NCBI GenBank assembly: GCA_003550325.1
Contig: QKWP01000008.1
Span: 623,376 to 687,375 of the forward strand
Direction of reading: 5' to 3'
DNA length: 64,000 nt
From: Gigaspora rosea
Taxonomy: Eukaryota; Glomeromycota; Glomeromycetes; Diversisporales; Gigasporaceae
Below, piece by piece: positions 24,515 to 36,489 of the stretch (its first letter is position 1; every line of letters starts with the position of its first letter). The notes beneath the pieces are model-generated. The model was given only the letters and a program-made list of their open reading frames with translations, was not told the origin of the DNA and ran no database searches. The translations under genes and the position numbers were made by a program.

Positions 24515-24747
24515 CAGTGTCTGAAATTCAATTTTTAAATTAGTTGCGGGCTGCAACTAAATAAAAAAATAGTTGCGGATTATAAGAATTTATAAAAATT
24601 TAGTTGCGCATATAAGCATTTAATCAAAATTTATTAGTAAAATTTGCAAATTTATGTGCGGAATTTGCATATGCACTTCAGATTTTGGTTGCGGAAATTT
24701 AAAATTTGTTGTGGTTCGCAGACTCCGCAACCCAATTTCAGACACTG
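24515..24747. mobile_element. hAT-type MITE, CAGTGT family, 233 bp
   Basis: TIRs cagtgtctgaaatt at both ends, flanked by a perfect 8-bp target duplication agtatggg (24507-24514 and 24748-24755). Internal words agttgcgg, tgtgcgga and gttgcgg repeat. The target is an echo of the local satellite, so the empty site can be read directly. Confidence 0.9.
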
Positions 24748-24839
24748 AGTATGGGACATAGCATAATAGTAAGTATGAGATTTAGCATGATAGTTGGGAT
24801 ATAGCGGAATTTTAAAAAATCAAATTTCATTCATTTTGT

Positions 24840-25660
24840 ATCTTTGAAAAGGGGCCAGCGGCGCCCCAAAACACTTGTAATATTATATTATTGTTTATAA
24901 TAGCTACTATATAAATTTTCGAGAAACAAAATGTAATTGCCCACCAACCTGACATTTCATGTTGATGCCGTAAACAAAGTCACGGGACATTTATTTGTCA
25001 CAAGACCATGACCTGGGCCCATAATCGTTGGGTAAGTATTAAGTACAGGGTGATGCATTTAAGAGTTGGATAAGTATGATGTATTGAGTAAGGGATAATG
25101 GATAGTTGAATAAGTATGCGGTCATAAGGAGTGGTTATTTAAGAGAGGTAAAAATGGGAATTGTTCTACCTCTTTCAACAAAATTCACTATACCTGATGT
25201 AATTGTTGGGGTCGGTTTCCTTTACTTGTACTCGCTCAGGCGAAGAAGTTGACGCAGAAGTTGATTTTACATCATACTCACCTATCTCCAACCCTTATTT
25301 AGCATCTCATGATAATCTTTACATGTTTTTTCTCATCCACTTTGTTCAGCTCGTGATCCCACCCTTTACCCGGGCCATGTGAGGCACTCTGTTCTGCTTA
25401 GCCACCTTTTCGATCTGTTGAATTATGTACGTCATGCATATGTCAACTCGATTTTAGGAATCATCAACGTTATCACCGCAGCATATCACTAATGTGATTA
25501 TCAACATCAACTCATGAGGTTGCCCTAGTAAGGATTTGCCCAAAGGCTCAATCAAACATAATCAAGCAGTATCAGACTAGTTATAGTAACTGCATTAACT
25601 CATCGAAACACAGATTGTTTATTCAAAAAAAAAATAAATAAACAAATAAATTAAAATTAG
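24840..25660 (+). other. GC-richer block ending in an A-rich tail, possible retroposon
   Basis: The base composition is clearly higher in G+C than the neighbours over about 24960-25600. The block ends with an A-run followed by aaataaataaacaaataaat near 25627-25655, as a LINE or retroposed transcript would. I found no reverse transcriptase motif, no Pol III boxes and no target duplication. Identity unknown. Confidence 0.35.
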
Positions 25661-26030
25661 GTAAGTAAAAGTAAGTTACTTAATGAGTAAATTTACCACG
25701 AAGTTTGGCTTCTTTGTTTTATTTTTTATGGTCAAAATAATAATAATAATTAATATAAATAAATAATAAATAAAATAAATTTAGAATTAACACTTAAAAT
25801 TACGTACTATTTACTTGACAAATTATTATTGCATGAAACCTTTATCACATATATAATCTCACGTGGTAACCAAAAATTTATGAATACGATAAAGGGCTAT
25901 ATCAGATATATCAGATATATCAGATAGATAGATATATCAGATATATCAGATAAAGATAATATAAAATTATTTGACAAAAATCCTTTCCGTTTTAGCTTAA
26001 AAGAAAATGTGGCAGTTCACGAACCTTAAT
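25661..26030. repeat. Low-complexity AT stretch with a 10-bp microsatellite
   Basis: A (TAA)-rich stretch lies at 25735-25795. At 25896-25952 the unit atatatcag is repeated about five times, with gatagata in the middle. No gene. Confidence 0.7.
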
Positions 26031-26365
26031 ATTATTGGGGGATCGCTAAAGCCTTGTACCCACATAACTTTTGAAATTTTAGTTATAATTAGTGTTAGGA
26101 TTAGTTTACCGTTAGAAGAGGGTATAAATATAGGTAAAATTGCCTTCTCTACATTAGGATAGCTGCGCGACACAGTCGCGCTAAAACCAGGAATGTATTA
26201 AGTATGACACTACAGATCGTTTTTGAAAATTAACATATTTTTATTTTAATTATTGCGGTTGATGCTGACTTGAGGCCATTATAAAATAAGTATTATCATA
26301 TGAAATTCTAGTTTGGTAATAATTATGAATTTTTTTATTAATTCATTTTAAGAAAGTCTCAAAAT

Positions 26366-26715
26366 TAGGGATGCATCGGTCCTGAAAAAGACCGGTCCAG
26401 GACCGGTCCCGGACCGGGACCGATAAGGACCGTGGGACCATTAAAGGACCGGTCCTGGGACCGGTCCTTGTAAACATAACTGTGATATTCGTATCACCCA
26501 ATCAAATTTCTTGATCAGGTGTAACATAGATCATATGATGTTTGTTTACATCTGACAGTAAAAATTACGTCATTTTTGGCCAATAAAATCTTATGCATTA
26601 AGATTAACGTAATTATTAAAGGACCGTTATGGGACCGAAGGACCGGACTGGACCAGGACCGTAAACACTATGATAACGGTCCTCTTAGGGACCGGACCGG
26701 ACTGATGCAACCCTA
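26366..26715. mobile_element. hAT-type MITE rich in GGACCGGTCC words, 350 bp
   Basis: TIRs tagggatgcatcggtcc and (reverse complement of right end) tagggttgcatcagtcc. Flanked by a perfect 8-bp target duplication ctcaaaat (26358-26365 and 26716-26723). Both subterminal regions are packed with palindromic ggaccggtcc and relatives, about a dozen copies. These are likely transposase-binding repeats by analogy with Ac-like elements (inference). No coding capacity. Confidence 0.9.
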
Positions 26716-26724
26716 CTCAAAATT

Positions 26725-27715
26725 ATATGGATGAACTCTCATTCAGAAGGGTATTTTTTCTCATGATTATTATTTGCACACAGTCGTATGCAGTACGCAT
26801 CATAATAATGTAATGGCATAGTTATGCAAAAGTATCATCATAATTAGGGTAGCTGCGCAGCATGTGATGCGGCGCAGGATCAGCATGATCACGCGCGTTA
26901 AGTTCAAAATGTATGTTAATATTTGTCAATAATTTGTTAAATTTACTAGAACTTTTTATTAGTTTCACATTTTAAAAAAACACTGGCTCATTTAGCGCAA
27001 ATAAAAATAAATTAATTAAAGGCAGACCATTAGTTTGAGTTCTTCAATTATAACATGTTTTATTTATTCTTGCTCAATCAGATGACTATTAACACCGAGA
27101 AAACAGATTCATTCTCCATTAATCACAGATTCAATATCAAAATATGTTACAGATTTCTAGAATATCGTAGTAACTACTATTATAAATTTTGAATGATCTA
27201 AAATGACGTAATGCGCAGTAACCAATTAAAACATTTAAACGGACGAACTATAAATTTAGATGGAAATTTTATAATCAATAATGCATCACATTGCATAATC
27301 GACTTATGACGTTCAGTATATGTAAAATATGTTGACTCCTTCCAAAAATGAATAAATGAAAACTATTACTTCTACTAAAAAAAGGATTCTGCAAAATCAG
27401 CATAGGCCATGCCCAAAAAATGATCCCTCACACATTTCATGTGATCGTACTAGTATATTGTAATTGTGAATAAATGAAAATCATTATTCCAACCCAAAAG
27501 GATTTTTCAAAAATCAACGTAGATCGGGTTAGAGTGAAATAAAGCGGATTTCATCCTCACGTGATGATCATAGCAGGTTTCACTATTTCACAACTCATGT
27601 TTCACCCTGTCGTTTAATAAAAGTTGGCTAAAATTTAAAACTGATTTTACTTTAAATGGCAAACCATTGATCATAATTATAAAGTATTACAAATGATATC
27701 AGATTATCAGTTCAT
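26725..27715. other. Intergenic with short hairpin words, no gene
   Basis: No supported frame. A gctgcgcagcatgtgatgcg hairpin-like word occurs near 26850. The segment 27515-27620 (tttcatcctcacgtgatgatc, catgtttcaccctg) is a diverged relative of the foldback at 49144-49302. Confidence 0.4.
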
Positions 27716-27719
27716 CAAA

Positions 27720-27754
27720 GGCTTACATGTGCCGCTGCGCGGCACATGTAAGCC
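27720..27754. repeat. Perfect GC-rich hairpin, 16-bp arms
   Basis: ggcttacatgtgccgc is followed by a 3-nt loop and its exact reverse complement. The 35-nt palindrome stands out in the AT-rich context. A relative lies at 58365-58395; both are followed by gccaatcattt. Most likely the tip of a foldback element. Confidence 0.85.
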
Positions 27755-27901
27755 AATCATTTACTAAGGTAGAACGAATTTTGTGACCAATTTATTATAA
27801 GTTAATACATGATCTACATGCTGCATTCTTGATATAAATATGTAAACCTCCTAACTAAATTTCACATCGCTTTAATCTCCCTCTAAAATTAGAAATTTAT
27901 G

Positions 27902-28130
27902 TTACATAAAACAGGGAATGACCATGAGAAAAAATGTATACCAATCAGCTTTAAGATTTTGCTTCTGTTTCAGATGCCAGTAAAACCATACACTTACGTT
28001 CCTGGTACACTTACATTCCTGGTATTTTTTATTAATGCACCAAAATGGGTTTAGACTATCGTTTTTATATTTTTGCAGTTTTTTTAATCTGATTAGCTGA
28101 TCTACATATAAAAAGTCACGTGTGTACAAG
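27902..28130. other. Short open frame of doubtful meaning
   Basis: A 75-codon minus-strand frame is open here, but the composition and lack of similarity to known families give no support for a gene. Confidence 0.2.
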
Positions 28131-28139
28131 GCATTAGCG

Positions 28140-28819
28140 GCAAATCTTACGTTTTTGATACTCCTGCACTTACTTTTTTGATACCCCCAAAATTATGCTT
28201 ACTTTTTTGATGCAGATCTGCATATATACACGTGACTTGTGTTACACAAAGGCCAAGTTCATTGTTTTGCAAAAATAATTTTTGGTTACACACTGCTAAT
28301 GTCGTGTAACGTTACACAAGTCTAATTTTGCCCGGCATTAAGCTTAATGCTAGTGGGCACTAGCATGATAATGTCCCCGACGGGGTTAGACATAATTCCA
28401 GCCCACCCTAACCCTAAATCTAGGAACCCTAAAAACTAATTGTTCGAAGCAACATCCAATCACAGTACATATACTAGATGCATATGTCGTGTAACAGTAT
28501 ATGTACTGTGATTGGATGTTGCTTTGAACAATTAGTTTTTAGGGTTCCTAGATTTAGGGTTAGGGTGGGCCGGAATTATGTCTAACCCCGCCGGGGCATT
28601 ATCATGATAGTGCCCACCAGCATTAAGCTTAATGCCGGGCAAAATTAAACTTGTGTAATGTTACACGACATTAGTGGCGTGTAACCAAAAATTATTTTTG
28701 CAAAAACAATGTACTAGGTCTTTGTGTAACACAAGTCACGTGTATATATGCAGATCTGCATCAAAAAAGTAAGCGTAATTTTGGGTTATATACAGGAGTA
28801 TCAAAAACATAAGATTTGC
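28140..28819. mobile_element. MULE-like foldback element, 680 bp, with 9-bp target duplication
   Basis: Two arms of about 325 bp are inverted copies around a short centre near 28470-28500. The ends are gcaaatcttac and (right, reverse complement) gcaaatcttatg. The 9-bp word gcattagcg flanks both sides exactly (28131-28139 and 28820-28828). Long TIRs with a 9-bp duplication are typical of Mutator-like elements. The arms carry telomere-like ccctaaccctaaa, gatgcagatctgcat and aagcttaatgc palindromes. No coding capacity. Confidence 0.88.
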
Positions 28820-28841
28820 GCATTAGCGGACCCCCATTATT

Positions 28842-29126
28842 GGGGGATGGCTAAAGCCAGGTACACCACGAGATTACCCGATTTTTCCGATTGTTAATTA
28901 GGGTTAGCTGTTAGGGTTAGGGCTGGGTTAGGGTTAGGTTAGGGGGTGGTTTTTATATAGTAAAATCGCATTTCCGACACTTTTACTTAGTCAAACAAGA
29001 CGGTTTGGATAGCCGTTTTCTATAAATTTCGTGTTTTTGTCTTTGCCATCTCGCTTTGTTTTGTTCGGACTGATCCGGGTTATATATCGGGTAATTTCGT
29101 GATGTACCTGGCTTTAGCCTACCCCC
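28842..29126. mobile_element. Short TIR element containing telomere-like TTAGGG repeats
   Basis: Ends gggggatggctaaagccagg and (right, reverse complement) gggggtaggctaaagccagg, inverted over about 40 bp. Flanked by attatt (28836-28841 and 29127-29132). At 28905-28947 the word ttaggg recurs five to six times. A related left end, gggggatcgctaaagcc, also preceded by attatt, lies at 26036. Confidence 0.75.
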
Positions 29127-29132
29127 ATTATT

Positions 29133-29420
29133 GGAAACGATTTACAGCATGCCGATAAAAAAAGATAAAAAAGATAGTACTGTAGTAGGGGATTAATTCT
29201 TTACGGTCATATTGCTACATTACACTGATCACATTTTGGATATAACCATGATTTTATTGGTTGGTTGATCAACATAAAACTATGAACTATTGTACAAGAA
29301 TCGTTGAGAAATTAGTAATTATCAGATAATCTGGACGGCAAAAATTCAGACCAAAAATTTCGAAAAATAGAAAAGTCTAAAAATCAATCATCTAAATCTT
29401 TAGCGGAATGTAATTTTTTC
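29133..29420. other. Intergenic, no gene recognised
   Basis: AT-rich; nothing recognised. Confidence 0.4.
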
Positions 29421-29618
29421 TTAGTATTTGCTAATACATATATTCACTACTTTTTTTATTAATGCCATGTTTTTTTTTTTATCTAATGCAAGCAATTGTT
29501 CTTGCACTTGCACTTGCACTTGCGCTTGCACTTGCGCTTGCACTAGTTCTTGCAGTTGCACTTGTTCTCGAATTTGAGACATTTTACAAAATGCTTTCAA
29601 ATTCTTGAAGTCACTCAA
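29421..29618 (-). other. Small open frame over a (CTTGCA)n microsatellite
   Basis: A 65-codon minus-strand frame contains a Q/V repeat (VQAQVQAQVQVQVQEQ) coded by hexamers cttgca/cttgcg at 29497-29560. The predicted peptide would be a short coiled-coil-like helix. No family is recognised; it may be only the translation of a microsatellite. Confidence 0.3.
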
Positions 29619-29736
29619 AATAGATTGTATTTATTAGGTAATCAAATAACAAGCAAATTTGGAAAATTCATATTTCACGATTTTAAGAGCGTTGTTTAAG
29701 GGCGTTAAAAAAAGCCTTATCTTGGTGAGACACGTT

Positions 29737-29868
29737 AGAATATTTGATTGGCCAGTGAAACAGACAGACATTTTGATTGGCCAGTGAAACAGACGTTTTA
29801 ATATTAAGATATATAAGAGAATTGGCCAGTGAAACAGACGTTTAATATTAAGACATATAAGAGAGTTT
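29737..29868. repeat. Three direct repeats of TTGGCCAGTGAAACAGAC
   Basis: attggccagtgaaacagac occurs three times. The last two copies also share the following gttttaatattaagatatataagaga stretch, giving a 40 to 50-bp tandem repeat. Non-coding. Confidence 0.85.
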
Positions 29869-29964
29869 TTAATCAACGAACTAATTCAATCTACCAACAA
29901 AAACATGAGACATATTCTACTTCAATAAAACTATAAAATTTTTTTACAAATAAAACAAATATCA

Positions 29965-30209
29965 TATGGGGTCTTTGCCTTGAAAATGGCCTTAACGGGG
30001 CTATGTAGATCTTATGAATAAAAATTAAAATTTCTAGCTATCCAGTAATGCAATTCAAACAAATTTTTTTTATTTTGTAGAGCTTAGTGAGTTCTACAAA
30101 ATAAAATAAAAAAATATTTGAATTGGATTATTGGATGGCTAGAAATTTTAAATTTTATTCATAAGATCTACATAGCCCCATAAGGTCATTTTCAAGGCAA
30201 AGACCCCAC
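29965..30209. repeat. Foldback element, 245 bp
   Basis: Arms of about 118 bp are near-perfect inverted copies: left tggggtctttgccttgaaaa, right ttttcaaggcaaagacccca. The loop of about 10 nt is at 30085-30095. No target duplication could be fixed. Confidence 0.88.
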
Positions 30210-30214
30210 ATAAT

Positions 30215-31395
30215 GACCTAACGGTAATATTCGTAAACGTATATATAAGAATTGCTACTTGCATTTTTGAAAATAAGTGCAAATCAGAACAGTCCCGAAA
30301 ACAACCGATAAAATAAAAAAAGAAAAATATACGATCACGCTGACCAACCAAAACAAGATTTTGGCGATCGAACATAGCCGTAAACCTACAGGTAGGACCG
30401 TCCATGTTACACAGACGATCCAATTGATAAAAAAATTTTTTTATATGTTTTACAATACTTTTTTCGGAAGCTCGGGTAACCTAACTCCATATTAATGGGA
30501 AAGGTTCACTAAACAAACTTGAAGATTGCGCTCTGCCCTACAACATATTCGCTTAATCCAACTTAATCCACCAACTTTCATAGTACGACTTTACAACCGA
30601 AGTTTTAAAAAATGTAAGAAACTTTCAAGTCACTACCTTACCAAAATTTCGTTCGTTGTGCAAAGGAAGAGGTTAAAAACATTTAGCACGACAATTTAGC
30701 AAAGGTAACGTGAGTAAAGAACATTAATATGTATAATTTTTGTTGTATACATTATACAAAAGTATTCAAAAAATGATATAAAATTATACATAGATGATAG
30801 TACGTATAATTAATTTCAAATTTTTGTTATTTTAGGTTATAAAACTTAGATTCGAAGAGAAACTTAAAATGTATTTGTGTGTATACCAACATCAAAAGAT
30901 TTTTTTAATGGAATAATGGTGTGTAATAGGAGATTGTACAAGATATTTTGGTTCTAAATTCGATATATAGTTGAATATTTAATATTATTATATAAGAAAA
31001 ACTATGACGATTTCGTCAATGCTGATAGTAGATTAGCTAACAAATTATCTAAATTAATAAAAACGTGTATTATTTATGTTGTAAAAACATTTGGTAGTAT
31101 TTTTCTTCGACTTTAAATATGAGGTTTAATTAATTTTTTTTAGCTTTCGCTTCGATTCATTAAATTTTGATCTTTTAAAATTCACGATTTTGATTGGAAG
31201 ATCAACACATGACATGTTTTCATATTTGGATCTGTAGATTTTGTTTGGTCATGATCTGCGGTCCTGAGTCAACCACGGGTTTCCATATTTGGGACGGTCC
31301 TACCTGTTCCGTAAACCATACCCTTCGTTTCACTTCCGTTAAACTCCGTTTCTGGTATAAATACTTTGTAATATTGATTTTTTCTAAACTGGCAT
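30215..31395. other. Intergenic, no gene recognised
   Basis: Open frames here are short and unsupported. The word caggtaggaccgtcc occurs near 30389 and again inverted near 31300, which may be the ends of a degraded element. I could not confirm this. Confidence 0.4.
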
Positions 31396-31399
31396 ATAA

Positions 31400-33720
31400 A
31401 TAATAGCTAAAATTATAGAATAATTGTGCATTATTTTGATTACTAGAGAATTATAGTTAAGATCATATTTAATAATGCTCTTATTTAGTAAATATTGAGA
31501 TCTTTTTGTAAACTGAGCATATAAAATAGGCTCAATATAATGTGTACTATTAGGGATTTCAGAGTTACCCGATTTTGAAAATAAGCGGGAGTTTGAAAAG
31601 TCCTATTGCTGTTTTGAAATTTCGAAATCAGAAAATGAAATAGTAGTTAGTGGAGATAAAATAAGCAAACTTTTTTTGGTATAATTTCGAAAGAAAATTT
31701 AAGTTGTAAAAGAATTCATTATTACATAAATACGTTTACAAATAAAAATAAATAGGATTTATAGATCAAGATTTTGAAAAAAATAAGTTACTGAATTAAT
31801 TCGAAATCAGAAATTACAGTGTATATTTGATTGTATTTTATTTGGAAGTAAGAAATTAGGTAATTTTTATCTTAATGCGCACGCTAGTACTTAATGTTCG
31901 TTTTTAAATCCTCCATTACTTCATTATCTGGAGGAACCTGATTGGATGTATGAAATACCATCTCAATTGGATAAAATGAATCATGCCACCCTTAACACAG
32001 AACAAGGTCCAAAAAAAAGAAAGAAAAGAAAAAAAAAACCAATTCAACACATTTCAAAACTTATCGTTATAAGTATCTTTTCGTGTTTACAGTTACAAAG
32101 AGAAGTAAAAATTTCATTGAATTAAATGTAATTTTTAAATAAATAATAATATACTTAATTAAATATTTATCGTACTATCTGTTTTAAGTAAACTTTTCTT
32201 TATTAATTAAGTATACTAACATCACAATGTAATTCAAAAAAAAAAAAATAAAATAAAATAAAAATAAAAAAGCTTAAATATTTGTGCTAGTTTCTATATA
32301 AATATTTCAAATAAAATAAATAAAAATTAGCTTGAATAATTATGATTATGTATGTATTGGTTGCTCAAGTAAAAATTTCTTATTTCTTTTTTCAATACTT
32401 CATTGAGCACACAAAATTTCTACTATCGAAATTTCAAAGTGCAATCAAATACACTCAACTTTTCAAATACAATAATAAATATTGCTCGAAAACACAGTAT
32501 TAAATAAGTTTTTAAATATTAAAGTATTTATTAAACTTATTTTTAGATCATTTATATTTTATATTTTCAGCTAGAGCAGGTTAAAAAGTCATAATACCAT
32601 CTGCCTTTTATGTAGAACTGATGTTCGTTGAAGTAAGCATTTAAAAGTTGTTAAAAAGAGAGCACTTAAAATGGTTTATCGTAGGAGTTGCTAAATTCAA
32701 GAGGATTTCCAAACATTAATTTTAAAAAGTGAAAAATAATATTTAAAAAATTTTAATAAAACGTAATTATTAAAAAAAATTCAATTACGTAATTGTTCGA
32801 TGATAACATTACTGCATTAGGGGAAAATTAGTAAATCCTGTACGCACGTAGGTACTTTATTCCGCAAATTACGCCAATATTATAAGCATTTTCGATAGAT
32901 CGGATACTTACAATGTACTGTAGCACACAATAACTGCTTAGTTATTATTTCAACTAGCCAGAACAACTACCAGAACATCTTTTTACAGCGCACACGTTAT
33001 ATAAAAACATAATATTTTTTTTTTTTAGAGGCGAGCAAATAATCATTATGATGAGTTATATTTTTAATTTATTAGATGCAGCTTCAAAATTTTTAAGATT
33101 TATATTGTTTAATTTAATGATTATAATATTTCTATAAAAAAAAATTTATAACGATTTGCTAATTTGTATCAAAGTAATATCATTTATATATTTATTAACT
33201 ATGACAAGTTAGCAAATACAGTATAAATATTAACAAATGTACGTATTTAAAATATGGCATTTGAGTTTGCAAATATACTAAGGTTGCATTAATATAGTTT
33301 AGTATTTATATCATAAATTATTTAAAACGCGCGAATCTTCTCATTAGGGAGTTTCAATTGTGAAGATGAGTATAGTTTTAAAAATTGAATTTTAGTGTGT
33401 TTAGTAATTCGCGTTTATGTAATGAAACTTTATTAAAATATAATCTTAAAAAACTCTTAAGTGTATATATATATTTATATTTTATTCGAATAAATTGCCC
33501 AATGCTTTAATTCTGAAATTCTAAATATTTTCGAATCATAATATTTTTATAGAAATTTTTTTAATTTCCATTTATATAGTACAGGTCGATTCCAAAATTT
33601 ATTATATAGTAAATAAAGTAGCATAATCACTAGTATTAAATGGATTTCTATATTTTGTCAATATTTAAACTGTTATTATTTTTACTGTATTTATATAAAT
33701 TATATAATCATCAGAAGTTA
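31400..33720 (-). repeat. Segmental-duplication flank, copy B (3' side of LRR tract)
   Basis: 31408-32700 is collinear with 35978-37230: shared words aatgcgcacgctagtactta, tagtaaatattgagatcttt, taccatctc and tcaaaacttatcgtt. From 32630 on it is collinear with flanks A, C and D. A stretch at 32450-32600 is inverted relative to 37040-37150. The block lies downstream (minus strand) of the LRR-kinase pseudogene at 33720-35470. Confidence 0.75.
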
Positions 33721-35470
33721 GCGAGTAGTTCTTGCAAATTGCATCAGCTAATGCTTTTCCTCTTTCTGATCCAAGATTATTTTGGTAAAAAGATTCAATT
33801 TTTTCAACGTAAGTTCTTACAAAGTGCATCTACCAATGCTTTTCCTCCTTCTGATAAGATTATTACATTCAAGATACAAAGAAGTCAGCGTGAAATTCTT
33901 GCAAAATGCATCTGCTAATGCTTTTCCTCCTTCTTATCCAAGTTTATTCGAATTGAGATCCAAAGGAGTTAGCGTGGAGCTCTTGTAAAGTGCTTTAGTT
34001 AACTCGTTTAAATTTTCCAATCCACATTTACTAAAAGATAAATTCCAAGTCGAGGCACTTTGCTGATCTTTGGGACTATATTAAGAATTTCTTCAAAGAG
34101 TTCTAAAGCCTTTTAGAAATTTAAATTGCTTGAAAGATTTACATGCTTCTTTTCTCAAATCCTCATTCTTCGTGTAAGTTAAATAAAGTGGAGATGATGT
34201 CATAATTTTTAGTGAATTTACAATTTTGTTTATATTGTTATGATAACTTGAGAAATTTCGCTATTCTCGGGTAAATAAAGTGGAGATGATGTAGAAATTT
34301 CAAGTGAATTTACAGATGCGTTTATATTATTTTTATGGGTTAAGGAAGTTTCATTATCTTGTGATGCTGTTTCAATAAAACGGTGTCGACTCGAAATTTC
34401 ATCAGGGGTAAATTGGTTTAAAGTGTTGAGAATTAATTTTGTTTCTGGACGATTAGAAGGTTCTTTATCTCAACATTGTTCATAAAGTTCAATATACACG
34501 TATTAAAATGGTGTACCATTTGTCGGTATTTCTCTATTTCCATCATAAATATTACTAGCAAGTGAATATTCATTCCGATTCAAAAGTTTGATATGGTGAT
34601 TTCCGCTTGAAATCACCTATAGGATTACACCAAGACTATTTATATCTGATTTCTTATTACGCTTGTATCCTCTCTTAGGTTCTATTATTCCAGTATTCCA
34701 TGAATATTCGAGCTTAAAGTCGTTGACGTCTCTTTTATCTGCTTTGACAATCCAAAATCAGCAATTTGTGGTTGCCCATGATGAATTAAAATATTTTTTG
34801 AATGCTGAGAAATAAAAACAAGTATAAGCAAATGAAAGTTCAAAAACTTATAATACGAAGAATAATATACATGCAAGACCTCTGAATAACATCATCATTA
34901 TTATGCAAAAATAAAAAACCAAGTACTATTCCTTTAACATTTTGTAATTTGTCTACCCTTAGTAATCTTGGGAAATTTGCTTTCAAGTATTCATGTAAAT
35001 TTCCATTATTAGCATATCGTAAAATAGTATAATATCCATTATTATCTATTTAATTTAAATAATTTTACTTAATCGTGGTTATACATCAAAATTTATAAAT
35101 TACGAATCATCTTTTGTAACTCAGTAGAATGTAATAATATTTGGATGATAACAAAACTTTTCGTTAATAATTTAAGCTTTTACATTTAAAATAGTGCAAA
35201 TTTAATATTTATGACAGCATTTTAACTTTTAGTTATATAAAATAAATAATACCTCATTAATAAAGTCATTAATAATTTTTTTATCCAAGTTTGTATTAAA
35301 TTTAAGGCATTTGAAAGCAACTGTTAATTCACATTCTTTCAACTCGCATTTAAAAATGGTTCCAAAACCTCCAATTCTAATTATTGTTGAGGCTGTAAAT
35401 TTATTGTATTCGAGATAATTAATATGTCCATCGGAAATAGCTCTTTCAAGCCATTCTTCTGGTATGTTTC
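33720..35470 (-). pseudogene. TKL kinase with LRR tail, copy B, decayed
   Basis: Close paralogue of 59995-62746 with the same exon order. The N-lobe at 35253-35470 encodes PEEWLERAISDGHINYLEY and GGFGTIFKCE, then VAFKCLK. Its first codons are out of frame with the likely ATG because of an extra A. The HPNI exon (near 35130) is out of frame. The activation segment is intact at 34730-34800 (HSKNILIHHG, IADFGLSKQIKE). Further on are SDINSLGVIL, NREIPTNGTPF and EPSNRPETK, with in-frame stops between. The linker (near 34300-34080) and about four LRR units (33720-34010) follow, reading KCGLENLNELTKAL where copy C has a stop. Clearly a pseudogene, but useful as a reference for copy C. Confidence 0.85.
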
Positions 35471-35960
35471 GTCATAACTTTTTTTTTATATATAATAATC
35501 TTGATCGCAGATACAAGTACCTTCGTATTGTAACATAATACGGCATTTTAATTTCACTAAAATATAAAGGTTCGGCGTAAATCTGTTGTTATTTCTGATA
35601 TAGAATTTCACTTTCTATTTTTGTTTTCGAAACCACTTCGTCTGAACGGCTTTGGAAGTTGAATCAGCTGTTGGTTTTTGAAAATAATACGAAAGCAATT
35701 ATCGACAGAATGAAGGTAACCACCAGTATCTCAATACGTTGTGTAAGTCTTTTAAATTTTTACTAGTATTTTATTTGATCAAAAGTGAAGAGGTAATTAA
35801 GTCATTAAATTAGCTTTTAATTCAAATAAGAGAAGCTATGAGGTTAATATTCCTTATCAATTTTTGTACTTATGAATTTTCTATAATATGAAATTTTATT
35901 TAATCTATTATTAACAAGTACATAGAAGTGTGGTACTTAAACAAATAAATTGATTTTTTA
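35471..35960 (-). repeat. Duplicated promoter-side flank of the LRR-kinase, copy B
   Basis: Collinear with 62750-63260 upstream of copy C: shared words gaagttgaatc, gctgttggtttt, caattatcgacagaa, ggtaaccacc and tctcaatacgttgt. The duplication therefore included upstream sequence where a promoter would lie. No specific promoter element is claimed. Confidence 0.7.
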
Positions 35961-36489
35961 TAATCTGTTATAGAAATAATAGCTAAAATTGTACAATATT
36001 AATTGTGCATTATTTGATCACTAGAGAATTAAACATTTAATGAATGCTCTTATTTAGTAAATATTGAGATCTTTTTTTTAAAATGTACTATTATATTATA
36101 GTGTATATTTGATTGTATTTTATTTTGAAAAAAAAACATTGGTAATTTTTATTTTAATGCGCACGCTAGTACTTAAAATTCCTTCATTATCTGGAGAGCC
36201 CTAATTTCTCCCCCAAATTCTGATTGAATGCATGACATACCATCTCCAATTGGACAAAATGGATCACTCCTCTCTTAGCACCGCATAAGGTCAAAATAAA
36301 TAAAAATAAAAATAAAATAAAATTCAAATCAATACATTTCAAAACTTATCGTTAAAGTATTTTCAGTTTTGCAGTTATAAAGAGAAGCAAAAATTTCATA
36401 GAATCAAATGCAATAAATAAAAAATGTATTTAAATATTTATCATCCTAATTACTTAAGTAAATTTTTTTTTGTTCATTAAGCATACAAA

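Noticed and set aside
24840-25660. Solo LTR
   Set aside because: No TG..CA ends with a target duplication were found, and the A-rich tail fits a retroposed transcript better. Identity left open.
26036-26350. Second complete copy of the gggggat..gctaaagcc element
   Set aside because: Only a left end with preceding attatt is seen. No matching inverted right end was found before the hAT MITE at 26366.
28905-28947. Possible chromosome end (TTAGGG repeats)
   Set aside because: Only five to six imperfect units inside a TIR element, with ordinary sequence on both sides. It is interstitial.
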